Assembly (NCBI RefSeq): GCF_006094435.1
Contig: NZ_CP034783.1
Span: 3,375,001-3,439,000 of the forward strand
Direction of reading: 5' to 3'
Origin: Pseudomonas sp. MPC6
GTDB taxonomy: Bacteria; Pseudomonadota; Gammaproteobacteria; Pseudomonadales; Pseudomonadaceae
Length of the DNA: 64,000 nt
How positions within the stretch are numbered: position 1 is the stretch's first letter; each line of letters starts with the position of its first letter. Made by a program: the position numbers and the translations under genes. The notes below the pieces were generated by a model that had not been told where the DNA came from, did no database searches, and saw only the letters and a program-made list of their open reading frames with translations. Positions 17,090-25,416 of the stretch are shown here, piece by piece.

Positions 17090-17380
17090 CTAGGCAACAT
17101 GTCTTTCAGTAGGTTTGAGACCAATCGCGAGTCGCCTTGCACACCCCACGCCCCATGCTAAAGCACGAGTCATTGATTCACCTGGCCTGGAATCCAGCAC
17201 CTCTTCATGCAAAGCCATGCCGCTCGCTGCATACACTCCAATGAACATCTGCGTGTTTCCAGAGGGCGACAGCCTCACTTGGACATCAATGACGGTTCCC
17301 TCGTCTAACGTTTCATCGTGTGTTCGATGGTGAAGCGCCGGATCAACCCATTGCCAAAACACATCCCCTCGAATACGCAT
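17090..17380 (-). CDS. Hypothetical protein (96 aa)
   Basis: The start ATG at 17380 has GGAGGG six bases upstream, a strong ribosome site. The protein reads MRIRGDVFWQWVDPALHHRT and ends with ALAWGVGCARRLAIGLK; it has no signal peptide or membrane helix. A middle section (TVIDVQVRLSPSGNTQMFIG) is beta-rich. The family is not recognised. It lies within the flipped segment, so its neighbours have changed. Confidence 0.6.
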   Translation of the reverse strand: MRIRGDVFWQWVDPALHHRTHDETLDEGTVIDVQVRLSPSGNTQMFIGVYAASGMALHEEVLDSRPGESMTRALAWGVGCARRLAIGLKPTERHVA

Positions 17381-17559
17381 GCCACGCCCTCCTACGACTT
17401 TAGTCTTATATGTCGGAAAACTCACCATAGCGCAGAGATATGCGGAGGCCACGGGTTGCTTCAAGTTTGAATGCTAAATCGGACGATTGGCCGCGTGAAC
17501 GAGCCCCATGAAAGACAGGACACCGTTTCCCCCTTACGATAAGGGATAGGCAAACGGTT

Positions 17560-17952
17560 ATGTTTATGACTAACAGCAACGATAAGAGTGGGGAGCTTTT
17601 GGGCCAAGAGCGGCGGCGCCGCTGGAGCCCAGAGCAAAAACTGGCCATGGTTCGCGAGAGTCTTGAGCCAGGACAAAGTGTTTCGGTTGTGGCTCGGCGC
17701 AACGGCATCAATGCCAACCAACTGTTCCTGTGGCGCAAGCTGTATCAGGACGGCAGCTTGTCGGCGGTTAGTGCCGGTGAAGCGGTGGTGCCTGCTTCCG
17801 AGTTGAGCGATGCGCTCAAGCAAATCCGTGAACTGCAACGGATGCTGGGCAAAAAGACGATGGAAGCGGAAATCCTCAAAGAGGCCGTGGAGATCGCCCG
17901 GTCGCGAAAATGGATTGCGCACTCACCCTTGTTGCCGGGGGACGACCAGTGA
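17560..17952 (+). CDS. IS3-family transposase OrfA (copy 2)
   Basis: 130 residues, the same sequence as the OrfA of copy 1: IS2-type helix-turn-helix ([17 protein letters not shown]) and a C-terminal zipper. The frame is intact. Confidence 0.92.
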   Translation: MFMTNSNDKSGELLGQERRRRWSPEQKLAMVRESLEPGQSVSVVARRNGINANQLFLWRKLYQDGSLSAVSAGEAVVPASELSDALKQIRELQRMLGKKTMEAEILKEAVEIARSRKWIAHSPLLPGDDQ

Positions 17953-18785
17953 AGCTGGTCAGCGAATGTCTCGGTGTGGCGCGCTCGCAATTAACGGTTC
18001 GAATCAAACAATCGGTATCGCCCAAAGTACGGCGAAGCAGACCTGTGGACGACGCTGAGTTGGTGGTTGAGATCCAGCAACAGGTCAGCGAGTTGCCCAG
18101 CTACGGCTACCGTCGTGTCTGGGGATTACTGCGCCGCGAACGTGAAACCCAGTCGCTGCCAGCGATCAACGTGAAGCGGGTTTACCGGGTCATGCGTGAT
18201 CACAACTTGCTGCTTGAGCGGCGGATCAAACAGCCCGGTGTGCCGCGTCGGCACGAAGGCCGTATTGCCGTGAAGACCAGTGATACACGTTGGTGCTCGG
18301 ACGGCTTTGAGTTCCGTTGTGAGGACGGTGCCAAACTGAGCGTGACCTTCGCCCTGGACTGCTGCGACCGCGAAGCCATCGGCTGGGTCGCGAGCCCGAC
18401 CGGGTACAGCGGCGATGATATCCGCGACTTGATGCTGGAAAGCGTGGAGAAGCGTTTTGGTGATCAACTGCCGACAACGCCGGTGCAGTGGCTAAGCGAT
18501 AACGGCTCGGCATACACGGCTGAACAGACGCGCCTGTTTGCTCGTCAGATCGGCTTGCAGCCGGTGACCACCCCAGTACGCAGCCCGCAGAGCAACGGCA
18601 TGGCAGAGAGCTTCGTGAAGACGATCAAACGTGATTACGTGGCGCACATGCCCAAGCCGGATCGAAAAACAGCGCTGCGTAACCTGGCAATTGCCTTTGA
18701 ACATTACAACGAGCAGCATCCGCACAGCGCCTTAAACTATCGCTCGCCGAGGGAATTCAGGCGTTTGGCAGTAGCATCAATTTAA
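17910..18785 (+). CDS. IS3-family transposase OrfB (copy 2)
   Basis: 291 residues, the same as copy 1, with the DDE catalytic residues present and 43 bases of overlap with orfA in a different frame. Having two intact identical copies suggests recent transposition and provides the substrate for the observed inversion. Confidence 0.93.
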   Translation: MDCALTLVAGGRPVKLVSECLGVARSQLTVRIKQSVSPKVRRSRPVDDAELVVEIQQQVSELPSYGYRRVWGLLRRERETQSLPAINVKRVYRVMRDHNLLLERRIKQPGVPRRHEGRIAVKTSDTRWCSDGFEFRCEDGAKLSVTFALDCCDREAIGWVASPTGYSGDDIRDLMLESVEKRFGDQLPTTPVQWLSDNGSAYTAEQTRLFARQIGLQPVTTPVRSPQSNGMAESFVKTIKRDYVAHMPKPDRKTALRNLAIAFEHYNEQHPHSALNYRSPREFRRLAVASI

Positions 18786-18822
18786 CAGGGAGTTGGTGTC
18801 CGGTTTTGTAGGGGCAAGTCCA

Positions 18823-19656
18823 GTCGAGGCCGGCAACAACCAGCAAGGCACCCTTTATCAGTGGGTGGCAATTCTCACCAGCTCGAAGAACGCGCTCAAA
18901 GGCGTGGGTTTCTTCCTGGGCGGTGCGCTGCTGGCATTGCTGGGCTTTACGCTTGCCGTGCTGGCGATGGCCGCAACTCTGGCGCTCATATGGATAGCCA
19001 GCCTATTCCTGCTGAAGAAAGATCTGGGTAAAGCCAAGGCCAAACCGAAGTTTCGCAACATTCTCTCCAAGAGCCGGGCGATCAATATCCTCTCGGCGGC
19101 GCGGATGTTCCTCTTTGGTGCCCGAGACGTGTGGTTCGTGGTGGCGTTGCCGGTCTACCTGAGCACGGTGTTTGGTTGGGACTTCTGGTTGGTTGGCGGC
19201 TTCTTGGCGGCCTGGGTCATCGGCTATGGCATCGTGCAGTCGTTGGCCCCGAACATCACCGGAAAGAAGCGCGGCCACGTCCCCGATGGGCGAGCTGCCT
19301 TCGTTTGGGCGGCATTGCTGGCAGGTCTGCCTGCGGCAATCGCCCTCGGACTCTCGGTGGGTTAGTCGCCTCACGTTGTGCTGCTGGGTGGATTAATGGT
19401 GTTCGGCGTGCTGTTCGCGGTGAATTCCTCGCTGCACAGCTATCTCATCGTCTCGTATGCCAAAGAAGATGGGGTATCGCTGGATGCAGGGTTCTACTAC
19501 ACGTCCAACGCCTTGGGCCGACTGCTCGGCACCGTGCTGTCCGGCTGGATCTATCAGAGTTACGGATTGGAGGCCTGTTTGTGGGTTTCCACTGCCTTAG
19601 TGTTGCTGGCTGCCCTAATTTCTATCGCCTTACCCAGGCATACCGAGACGATATGA
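18823..19656 (+). pseudogene. arsJ: arsJ, organoarsenical efflux MFS transporter (5' end lost, amber stop)
   Basis: The frame from the IS edge reads VEAGNNQQGTLYQWVAILTS, SKNALKGVGFFLGGALLALL, LFGARDVWFVVALPVYLSTV and, after a TAG at 19363-19365, LLGGLMVFGVLFAVNSSLHS to the end at 19656. These blocks are ArsJ, which exports 1-arseno-3-phosphoglycerate and normally pairs with an arsenate-linked GAPDH (absent here). The N-terminal third is missing beyond the IS. The TAG replaces a codon in the loop before GLMVFGV. The gene is doubly inactivated. Confidence 0.85.
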
Positions 19657-19662
19657 AGCAGT

Positions 19663-19824
19663 ATGAAGGTGATGCTTACTGCATATTTAGTTATGGCATC
19701 ATTGCCGGATAGTGATCAGTTGCAGGATATAGCTGAAGAATTACGCGAGCACTTCGAGATCACTCATTGCACTCTACAACTGGAGCGCGATCTAGGCAGT
19801 TCGTTTGATTGTAGCGGATTATAG
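19663..19824 (+). pseudogene. Cation diffusion facilitator (CzcD-like), C-terminal remnant
   Basis: A 53-codon frame MKVMLTAYLVMASLPDSDQL continues to AEELREHFEITHCTLQLER and stops. This matches the end of the cytoplasmic domain of CDF metal efflux proteins (LTAH.V.......L..L...L...FGI.H.TLQLE). The six-helix transport domain is absent. It directly follows arsJ, so a deletion probably joined the two. Confidence 0.65.
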
Positions 19825-19884
19825 GGGCTGAGCTGTTATTTACGCTCAGGTTTGAGTTTACCTGAATGATTGTCTGTCTATTCG

Positions 19885-20870
19885 TCAACCTGCTGTTTGT
19901 GGGCCTGGATACACAGGGGCGAAACCGCCGCCCAATGTGCGGAAATTGGTTGTCTGGCCTTGGTAAAGCCGGGCGGCCACCGACAGTACCTCCCCAGCAT
20001 AGGCGTAGTTACGAACGTCGAATTTCAGTACTTGGGCCGTAGTTTCGGCTGATAGCGTTCGTTGACCAGGCAAGATCAAGGCTTGGGCAACATAATCACC
20101 GGCGATAATCTCCTTCCAGACCCGCTGAGTGAGCTTGTCACCACGGTAGGCAGCCCGGCTGCCAAATCCGGTGCAAGGTTTGAAGAACAGCCCCCGGCGC
20201 TCCCGCCACAGCCGTTCGGCATTTCCCGAAGTTACTATTTCGGTATGCGGAATGCTGCTCAGTAATAAATCTTGGATAGCTTGTGGCACCTTCCATGCCT
20301 CCAGTCGCTGGACATCGCAGAGTAGGGCCAGATTGCGCTTGTCTGCGTACAAGGCGTGAGCTTGCGGGTATGGCGTGAGTAACGTTGCTCGTTCAAGGTA
20401 GGCCTGGCGCAGCGTGGCGTTGCCAACGGCCTTAAGGGAAAAGTCGGTCAAACGGTTGTAGACCATGTCGATGGCCAACCGGTTATGCCAAAGCAGACCA
20501 TCCCTCAGGCTGAGGGATCATGTCGTGCGATAGCGGGAGAGTGAGCCAGCACTTCCTCACGGTAATCAGGGAGTGAAACGACTGCTTCGACCGCGCGCAC
20601 TACCTGCGCCATGCGATCCAAGTGGGCCGGTGCGATGAAGACCGGATGGGCTGCGAAGAGATGAGGGCAGCGTTGCTGCACAAGCTCAAACAAGCCTGGC
20701 TGACCGAGCGTCGACTCCAGAGTTTCGCGCAGGGCATCTTTATCCAGGCTGATGCAAAAGCACTGGCTGTTGAGGGTTTCTATAGGCACCCCTGCCAGAG
20801 CCGCCGCAGCGGCTGCCGTCGAAAGAAACGCCGCGTCATTGTCGGACAAGGGCATAACCAACTTAGGCAT
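19885..20870 (-). pseudogene. ATP-grasp-like protein, frameshifted
   Basis: Two reverse frames form one protein: 20870-20505 (MPKLVMPLSDNDAAFLSTAA to IARHDPSA) and, after a frameshift, 20515-19885 (LRDGLLWHNRLAIDMVYNRL to the end). The N-terminal start has GGGG eight bases upstream. The second part has FFKPCTGFGSRAAYRG, GDYVAQALILPGQR and LKFDVRNYAYAGEV, which resemble an ATP-grasp nucleotide-binding and acidic metal-binding region. An exact family is not recognised. It lies downstream of the arsP/thioredoxin fusion on the same strand, as if once in an operon. Confidence 0.55.
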
Positions 20871-20995
20871 CGCTATTTCCCCTAGGGCTATGAGACTTGA
20901 CGGGCAGAGTCCCGAGCCCGAAGCCTGTAATTGTTTGAGGCGGGCAGTTAGGCCTCTCACCACCGAGTCTGGTTGGGTGTGCAGGGGCCCTTGTC

Positions 20996-21322
20996 TCAAG
21001 CGCTAAGCCATTCTTCAACCTTTTCACGGCTCGGGATGCCCCCTGAGTGAACGACTTTTCCATCAATCACGACGCTGGGCGTGATCATACCCATCAAGAA
21101 CACGATGCCGGTCAACAGCATCAGCACTTTGGGCGTGTCGTAGAAAAAAAACTGTAGGGCGCCTCCAAGGTGGCTATTACGATCCACAGGAAGCGCTGCG
21201 ACCAAAGCCTCTGAAACAGGAATCAGGGCTTCATACAATCCGAACCAGACAAGCGTTGCTACCGCTAAAAACATGCGGGGATTGCGCTCAGGCCAGCGCA
21301 CGATCATTTCGTTCATGTCCAC
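20996..21322 (-). pseudogene. arsP-type permease head fused to thioredoxin-like tail
   Basis: 108 residues. Residues 1-78 (MIVRWPERNPRMFLAVATLV, FFFYDTPKVLMLLTGIVFLM) are the N-terminal helices of an ArsP-like permease of about 340 residues. Residues 80-108 (TPSVVIDGKVVHSGGIPSRE, KVEEWLSA) are the C-terminus of the small redox-active thioredoxin-family protein commonly found beside such permeases. An in-frame deletion has fused the two genes. The product has one or two membrane helices and no CxxC site, so a function is unlikely. Confidence 0.75.
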
Positions 21323-21343
21323 TACTCCTATGCTGGCGGCGCA

Positions 21344-22423
21344 TCAGGCCACGGACGGATCACCAAGAAAGGTTGCAATCTCATGGACTGTGCTGCGGGC
21401 TGTGCGTGTTACACCGATCAGCGTGGCGGAAGCCGAACCCGTCCACTCGCCATAGCCCACCAGCCATAGTCTTGGCTCTTGGATCGAGTGAGTGCCTTCG
21501 ACCTCAACACGGCCTTCGGTGTTGATCACCCCCAACGTATCCAGATGCTGAAGTGCCGGCCTGAACCCGGTACACCAGATGACCGCGTCCACTGCGGATT
21601 CGGAACCATCGGCCCACATCACGCCATCGCGAGTGAAACATTCAAATGGGCGTACAGATTTGAGTGCATCACGCTCACGGGCTTCTACAACTGGTGGCAC
21701 CATGACAATGTCTCCCTACCCGCCGACGGGCTGATCAATGACACGCCCCTCCTGCTGAGCTTTCAAGCGCTGAGTGGCACGCTCGAACAGCACCCGTCCA
21801 TCCACTTCATCAGGCAAAAACACCGGCTCAGTAGGAGTTACCCAAGTGCTCTCAGCGACCTTGGATACCTCTGCCAAAATCTGCGCTCCTGAATTGCCCC
21901 CACCCACCACCAAAACCTTCTTGCCAGCAAACGCTTGTGCATCGACATAGTTCGCGGAGTGCAATTGCCGACCGGCGAATAACTCGGCATTAGGGTAGTG
22001 AGGGATATACGGATTGCTCCAGGTGCCGGTAGCGCTGATTACAACCTTGGCATCCCAACATTTGTCGTCAGAACGTACTCGTAAGCCAGACTCTAGACGT
22101 TCCACAGAAACGACCCGAACCGGGCGCTCAACCGGAAATTGGTAGCGCTGTTCATATTGGTTGAGGTAGTCGACCACATGATTTCGTGTGGGGTAACCCT
22201 CTTGCGCGGGTGGCATCATCCAGCCGGGGATCGAACTCCAGGTGGACGGCGAGAATAAACGCAGCGAGTTCCAGCTATGCCGCCAGGCACCACCGGGCTC
22301 TTCCTCTGCGTCGAGGATGACGAACGAGAGTTGAGTTCGACGCAGGAAATACGCTACCGCCAAGGCTGACTGACCCCCACCGATAATAACTACATCTAGT
22401 TGGTCACTGGCCGAATGAGTCAT
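21344..22423 (-). pseudogene. arsO: arsO, flavin-dependent monooxygenase with in-frame amber codon
   Basis: The protein would have 359 residues: a FAD motif [17 protein letters not shown] at the start, a second dinucleotide site [17 protein letters not shown] near residue 165 and [10 protein letters not shown] near residue 280, as in ArsO-type monooxygenases of arsenic clusters. A single TAG at 21716-21718 interrupts it between QPVGG and GDIVMVPPV; the frame is otherwise open. The downstream part could only restart at ATG 21703, giving an incomplete enzyme. It is divergent from nothing obvious; the hupE remnant follows. Confidence 0.85.
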
Positions 22424-22489
22424 GGTGGAAGCCTTAGGTCGATGCAGGGCGGTATCCAGTATAGCGACCCAAGTCTGAATCCAACTGAT

Positions 22490-22735
22490 CTAGCTCATAT
22501 GTTGAGGATGCTGATCGTAGCTCGTCATCATGTTTTTGGCGCCCATGTAGCTGTAGGGCTGCAACATGACGCCGGAGCTTTCCTGGATGAAGCCCTTGTC
22601 ACCTCCAGCGAAGGCATGAGCCATCGCCTCGGGCCTTGCGAGGAAAAGTGATGTGATGAATAGAAACAACAGCAGTAGCAGGCGACGGTAAGGCGCAGTA
22701 AATGCGTCGACGCCGCTCATCGAATGCGAATGCAT
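22490..22735 (-). pseudogene. HupE/UreJ-type membrane protein, 3'-truncated
   Basis: The frame starts MSGVDAFTAPYRRLLLLLFL and includes HAFAGGDKGFIQESSGV then YMGAKNMMTSYDQ. This is the beginning of HupE/UreJ_2 proteins (GDKG.IQE..GV...P..YLGAKHM.TGYDH). Normally several further helices follow; here the sequence ends after ten unrelated residues. The Asp/His after GYD, probably metal-binding, is altered to DQH. Likely a remnant of a nickel/cobalt-type permease. Confidence 0.7.
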
Positions 22736-22782
22736 AGGTCAATCCTACGTTGCAGGAATCAAAGACCGAAGCGCGGCCATGG

Positions 22783-23115
22783 TCAGGATGCAAACGAAGG
22801 ACGGGGTGGCCGTTCGATCAAGAAAATTTGCGGACGAGGAACAGAGTATTGAGGGGCATCAACCCGCATGGAGCGCTTTGGTTGTGCAGCCAAACTTAAC
22901 GCGGAGGTGAGTTGCGGCGTTTCGTGCTGATAGTCAGGGGGCAACGGGGAATGGTAGTAATCCGAGCAGCTCACGTTCGACATTTCTGCCTGTTCGTCAT
23001 GCGCGAGCCACTCTGGAGTTTCCTGCTGATTGTCGCCGTGGCCAAGGGCGCGCATTACTCCTGCTGACCTCGTCACGCTTGGGTGGGCATGACGACTGCT
23101 CATACGGCCGAGCAT
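22783..23115 (-). CDS. Uncertain small protein (up to 110 aa), CzcI-like ending
   Basis: The C-terminus PQYSVPRPQIFLIERPPRPS resembles, loosely, the ERP-ending tails of small CzcI-type proteins of cobalt-zinc-cadmium clusters. An internal stretch HGDNQQETPEWLAHDEQAEM is acidic and His-containing. There is no signal peptide and no clear start; a relic is as likely as a gene. Confidence 0.3.
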   Translation of the reverse strand: MLGRMSSRHAHPSVTRSAGVMRALGHGDNQQETPEWLAHDEQAEMSNVSCSDYYHSPLPPDYQHETPQLTSALSLAAQPKRSMRVDAPQYSVPRPQIFLIERPPRPSFAS

Positions 23116-23119
23116 TCTT

Positions 23120-23198
23120 CGTTCAAGAGTCCAGCCTGGATCTGATCAAGTGGCTGGCGATGCAGACCAAGGTCATCGACCACTTGCGTTTGGTGTGA
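23120..23198 (+). pseudogene. Possible TraX-family N-terminal scrap
   Basis: A short forward frame reads SSLDLIKWLAMQTKVIDHLR and stops. It resembles the first helix of TraX-like membrane proteins (LDLLKWLAL..MV.DH.R). Too short for certainty; the rest of 23199-23272 is empty. Confidence 0.3.
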
Positions 23199-23272
23199 CC
23201 GAAGATGAGCAATCTATTCATTCTCGAATGGCTTTCTTTTCCGCTGTTTGATGTATCAATCTACAGCGACAA

Positions 23273-24088
23273 CTACCCAAATACTGAGGCAAGGATCGCC
23301 CGAGTGACTAACCCGATCGCCACCATTATCAACACGACTGCGAAGCCTCGTTGTACATAGCACTCTGAAAGGCGGGACACCAGTTGTCGTCCAGTGGCCA
23401 TGCCCATGGCTGTGGCTATTGCAAACAGAACCGTGGCCTGGATAGGCATCTCCGCGCCATGCGCCAGCGCGACCATAATGCCCCCAGTGCCGACCAGCGC
23501 GATCACCATCAAGGACGTGGCAACAACGCCATGCATTGAAACATTGGTAAACCTGCGGAGCATGGGGGCGATGACGAAACCTCCGCCCACCCCCAGCAAT
23601 CCCGTAAGAAAACCCGTCAGCGCGCCAATGCTGCCCAACAGCAACCCTGTCCCCCAGCACCATTGAAATCGCCCGGTTTGCGGGTCGAGGCGAGCCATGG
23701 TGCGCATCTTCGTTTCAATGCTCATGGCGGTCGAGCCCTGATTCTGCAGCAGCAGGCGAACACCCACGATCAACATAATGACGCCGAACAGCCCCATCAA
23801 CCAATGTTGTGGAATTGCCTGTGCAACGTGCAGCCCCACAAGGGTAAACGGCACGCCGGTGATTGCCATCAACATCGCCGCCCGATAACGCACCAATTTT
23901 TTGCGTAACCCTTCCAGTGCGCCCAGCACTGCGCTACCTGCGACCGCAACCAATGCCATCGGGGCAGCCTGCTGCATGGACAAGCCCATTCCAGCAACCA
24001 GAGCCGGTACCGCCAGTATGCCGCCACCGGCGCCTGTCAGGCCCAGTATGGCCCCCACCAATATGCCCAGGATGAGCGAGATAACCAT
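23273..24088 (-). CDS. TauE/SafE-family sulfite/anion exporter
   Basis: 271 residues with about eight membrane helices. It has the duplicated glycine-rich motifs of the family: GAILGLTGAGGGILAVPAL near residue 12 and GFLTGLLGVGGGFVIAPML near residue 157. Members export sulfite or other sulfur oxyanions. It is the last gene of the bigR-yeeE-yeeE run on the reverse strand, where removal of sulfite made by sulfide oxidation makes sense. Start ATG with AAGGAGT upstream. Confidence 0.88.
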   Translation of the reverse strand: MVISLILGILVGAILGLTGAGGGILAVPALVAGMGLSMQQAAPMALVAVAGSAVLGALEGLRKKLVRYRAAMLMAITGVPFTLVGLHVAQAIPQHWLMGLFGVIMLIVGVRLLLQNQGSTAMSIETKMRTMARLDPQTGRFQWCWGTGLLLGSIGALTGFLTGLLGVGGGFVIAPMLRRFTNVSMHGVVATSLMVIALVGTGGIMVALAHGAEMPIQATVLFAIATAMGMATGRQLVSRLSECYVQRGFAVVLIMVAIGLVTRAILASVFG

Positions 24089-24108
24089 GGTCGACTCCTT
24101 GGTTAGAT

Positions 24109-24570
24109 TCAGGTGGGTTTATTCACGGAAGCGGGAGGCGATGCCCTACGGTGTTTTTGTCGCTCAAACCATTCAAACAGCGCCATGCCGGCCAGCATAG
24201 CCACGACAAACGCCGCGCCCTTGAGAATACCCGAGCCCAACAGCACCAGAGCTGGGCCAGGGCAAATCCCGGCCAATCCCCAACCGACCCCAAATAGCAG
24301 ACTGCCGATGATCAGTCGCCGGTCGAGGTGTCGAGCTGTGGGTAGATTCATCGGCAAACCAAGTAGTGATCGTCTTCGGTTTTTTGCCACCCAAAAGCCC
24401 AGCGTAGCCACGGCAATGGCCCCGACCATGACTAATGCCAGCGAGGGATCCCACGTCCCGGCCAAGTCCAGGAACCCCAGCACTTTGGCGGGGTTTGTCA
24501 TGCCAGAAACCAGTAAACCGACCCCAAATATGAGCCCGGCAATCCAGGCGAAGAAGAGCACCATGGTCAA
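24109..24570 (-). CDS. YeeE/YedE-family transporter half (second subunit)
   Basis: 153 residues, four helices. Family motifs: GLIFGVGLLVSGMTNPAKVL (with the conserved SGM.NP) and GVGWGLAGICPGPALV (the Cys-containing GxCPGPA motif). YeeE/YedE proteins move thiosulfate or sulfur species; the cysteine takes part in transport. It overlaps the preceding half by four bases (24567-24570), so the two are translationally coupled and probably form one transporter (the PmpA/PmpB arrangement). Confidence 0.87.
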   Translation of the reverse strand: MTMVLFFAWIAGLIFGVGLLVSGMTNPAKVLGFLDLAGTWDPSLALVMVGAIAVATLGFWVAKNRRRSLLGLPMNLPTARHLDRRLIIGSLLFGVGWGLAGICPGPALVLLGSGILKGAAFVVAMLAGMALFEWFERQKHRRASPPASVNKPT

Positions 24571-25010
24571 TTCCCTCCCAGCAGGTGGCGAACCACAAAG
24601 ACGGTGATAAACCCAGCACTCATGAACACTACAGTCGCCACCCCAGAGCGCGCCGACAAGCGCGACAGGCCGCAGACACCGTGACCGCTGGTGCAGCCAG
24701 CGCCATAGCGCGTGCCGATGCCGACTAAAACCCCGGCGACAATCAATAGCGGATAACCGGCATCGATTTGCAGCTTAGGCAGAGGCGCAATCAGGCGGTA
24801 AAGCAGCGGAGCCATGAGCAGCCCCAACACAAATGCTATGCGCCAGGCGACATCACCGGCCAGCGGGCGCAGTACACCGCCGACAATGCCGCTGATGCCA
24901 GCGATGCGCCCATTGAACAGCACGAACAGGACAGCGGCAGTGCCTATCATTAGGCCGCCGACCACAGCGCTCAGCGGTGTGAAATGGTTCATATCGATCA
25001 TGGCGAACAC
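24567..25010 (-). CDS. YeeE/YedE-family transporter half (first subunit)
   Basis: 147 residues, four helices. It has FNGRIAGISGIVGG near residue 32 and GIGTRYGAGCTSGHGVCGLS near residue 98, the Cys-bearing half-transporter motif. It starts three bases after the bigR stop codon and overlaps the second half, forming a tight operon of regulator, two transporter halves and exporter. Confidence 0.87.
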   Translation of the reverse strand: MFAMIDMNHFTPLSAVVGGLMIGTAAVLFVLFNGRIAGISGIVGGVLRPLAGDVAWRIAFVLGLLMAPLLYRLIAPLPKLQIDAGYPLLIVAGVLVGIGTRYGAGCTSGHGVCGLSRLSARSGVATVVFMSAGFITVFVVRHLLGGN

Positions 25011-25013
25011 CTA

Positions 25014-25334
25014 TTAGCCTTTGGGGCAGTACAGTTCATACAGGGTAGCGAGAAGGGTGAGTACCTTCGGATCGGCAACCGAATAATAGATACGCTTGCC
25101 ATCACGTCGGGTCGTTACCATGCCCTCTGTTCTGAGCACCCCCAACTGCTGTGAAAGCGTCGGCTGGCGTATATCCAGCGAATTTTCCAGTTCGCCAACC
25201 GACATCTCGCCCTGACTCATCTGACAGAGCAGGAGCAGACGATCTTCGTTGGATAGAGCGCGCAAAACTGAGGTTGCCTCACCAGCAGCGATGCGCATCT
25301 GAGGAATCGATAGAGGTGATTCAGCTGTTTTCAT
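25014..25334 (-). CDS. bigR: BigR/SqrR-type ArsR-family sulfide-responsive repressor
   Basis: 106 residues from the ATG at 25334, which has GGAG six bases upstream. Winged helix with ELENSLDIRQPTLSQQLGVL as the recognition region. The two cysteines used by BigR/SqrR to sense persulfides are both present (RLLLLCQMS and ELYCPKG), and the metal-binding motif of classical ArsR is absent. It probably represses itself, its operon and the divergent hydrolase from the AT-rich operator in between. Confidence 0.88.
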   Translation of the reverse strand: MKTAESPLSIPQMRIAAGEATSVLRALSNEDRLLLLCQMSQGEMSVGELENSLDIRQPTLSQQLGVLRTEGMVTTRRDGKRIYYSVADPKVLTLLATLYELYCPKG

Positions 25335-25356
25335 GCTTGGCTCCAATACGTCAATA

Positions 25357-25393
25357 CAATATATTGAATTATATTATATTGTGCAATATATTG
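25357..25393. promoter_or_regulatory. Probable BigR operator between the divergent genes
   Basis: Two copies of the self-complementary decamer CAATATATTG (25357-25366 and 25384-25393) lie 27 bases apart with an AT-only stretch between them. This overlaps the likely promoters of both genes. AT-rich palindromes of this kind are known for BigR; the assignment is inferred. Confidence 0.75.
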
Positions 25394-25416
25394 ATTGGAC
25401 GTAATTGGAGATGGCC

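Larger units (their letters stand above)
16682..17495. other. 814-bp segment inverted between the two IS copies
   Basis: The five bases outside each IS end do not form direct repeats within a copy. The left flanks of the two copies are complements (CGCGG, CCGCG), and so are the right flanks (TCGAC, GTCGA). If this segment is turned around, both copies gain perfect 5-bp target duplications. The arsJ reading frame also gains upstream codons (KSASKVEAGNNQQG) that fit the ArsJ pattern. The segment holds mvaT remnant, a terminator and one small gene. Confidence 0.85.
17496..18822 (+). mobile_element. IS3-family (IS2-group) insertion sequence, copy 2
   Basis: 1327 bp, inverted relative to copy 1 and without visible differences. 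Terminal repeats start TGAACGAGCCCC at 17496 and end at the complement of TGGACTTGCCCC at 18822. Flanks are CCGCG and GTCGA. It interrupts arsJ on its right side. Confidence 0.95.

Noticed and set aside
17496..18822. The two IS copies as ends of a composite transposon
   Set aside because: The inner segment carries only a small gene and a pseudogene, and the crossed target duplications show two separate insertions followed by an inversion, not joint transposition.
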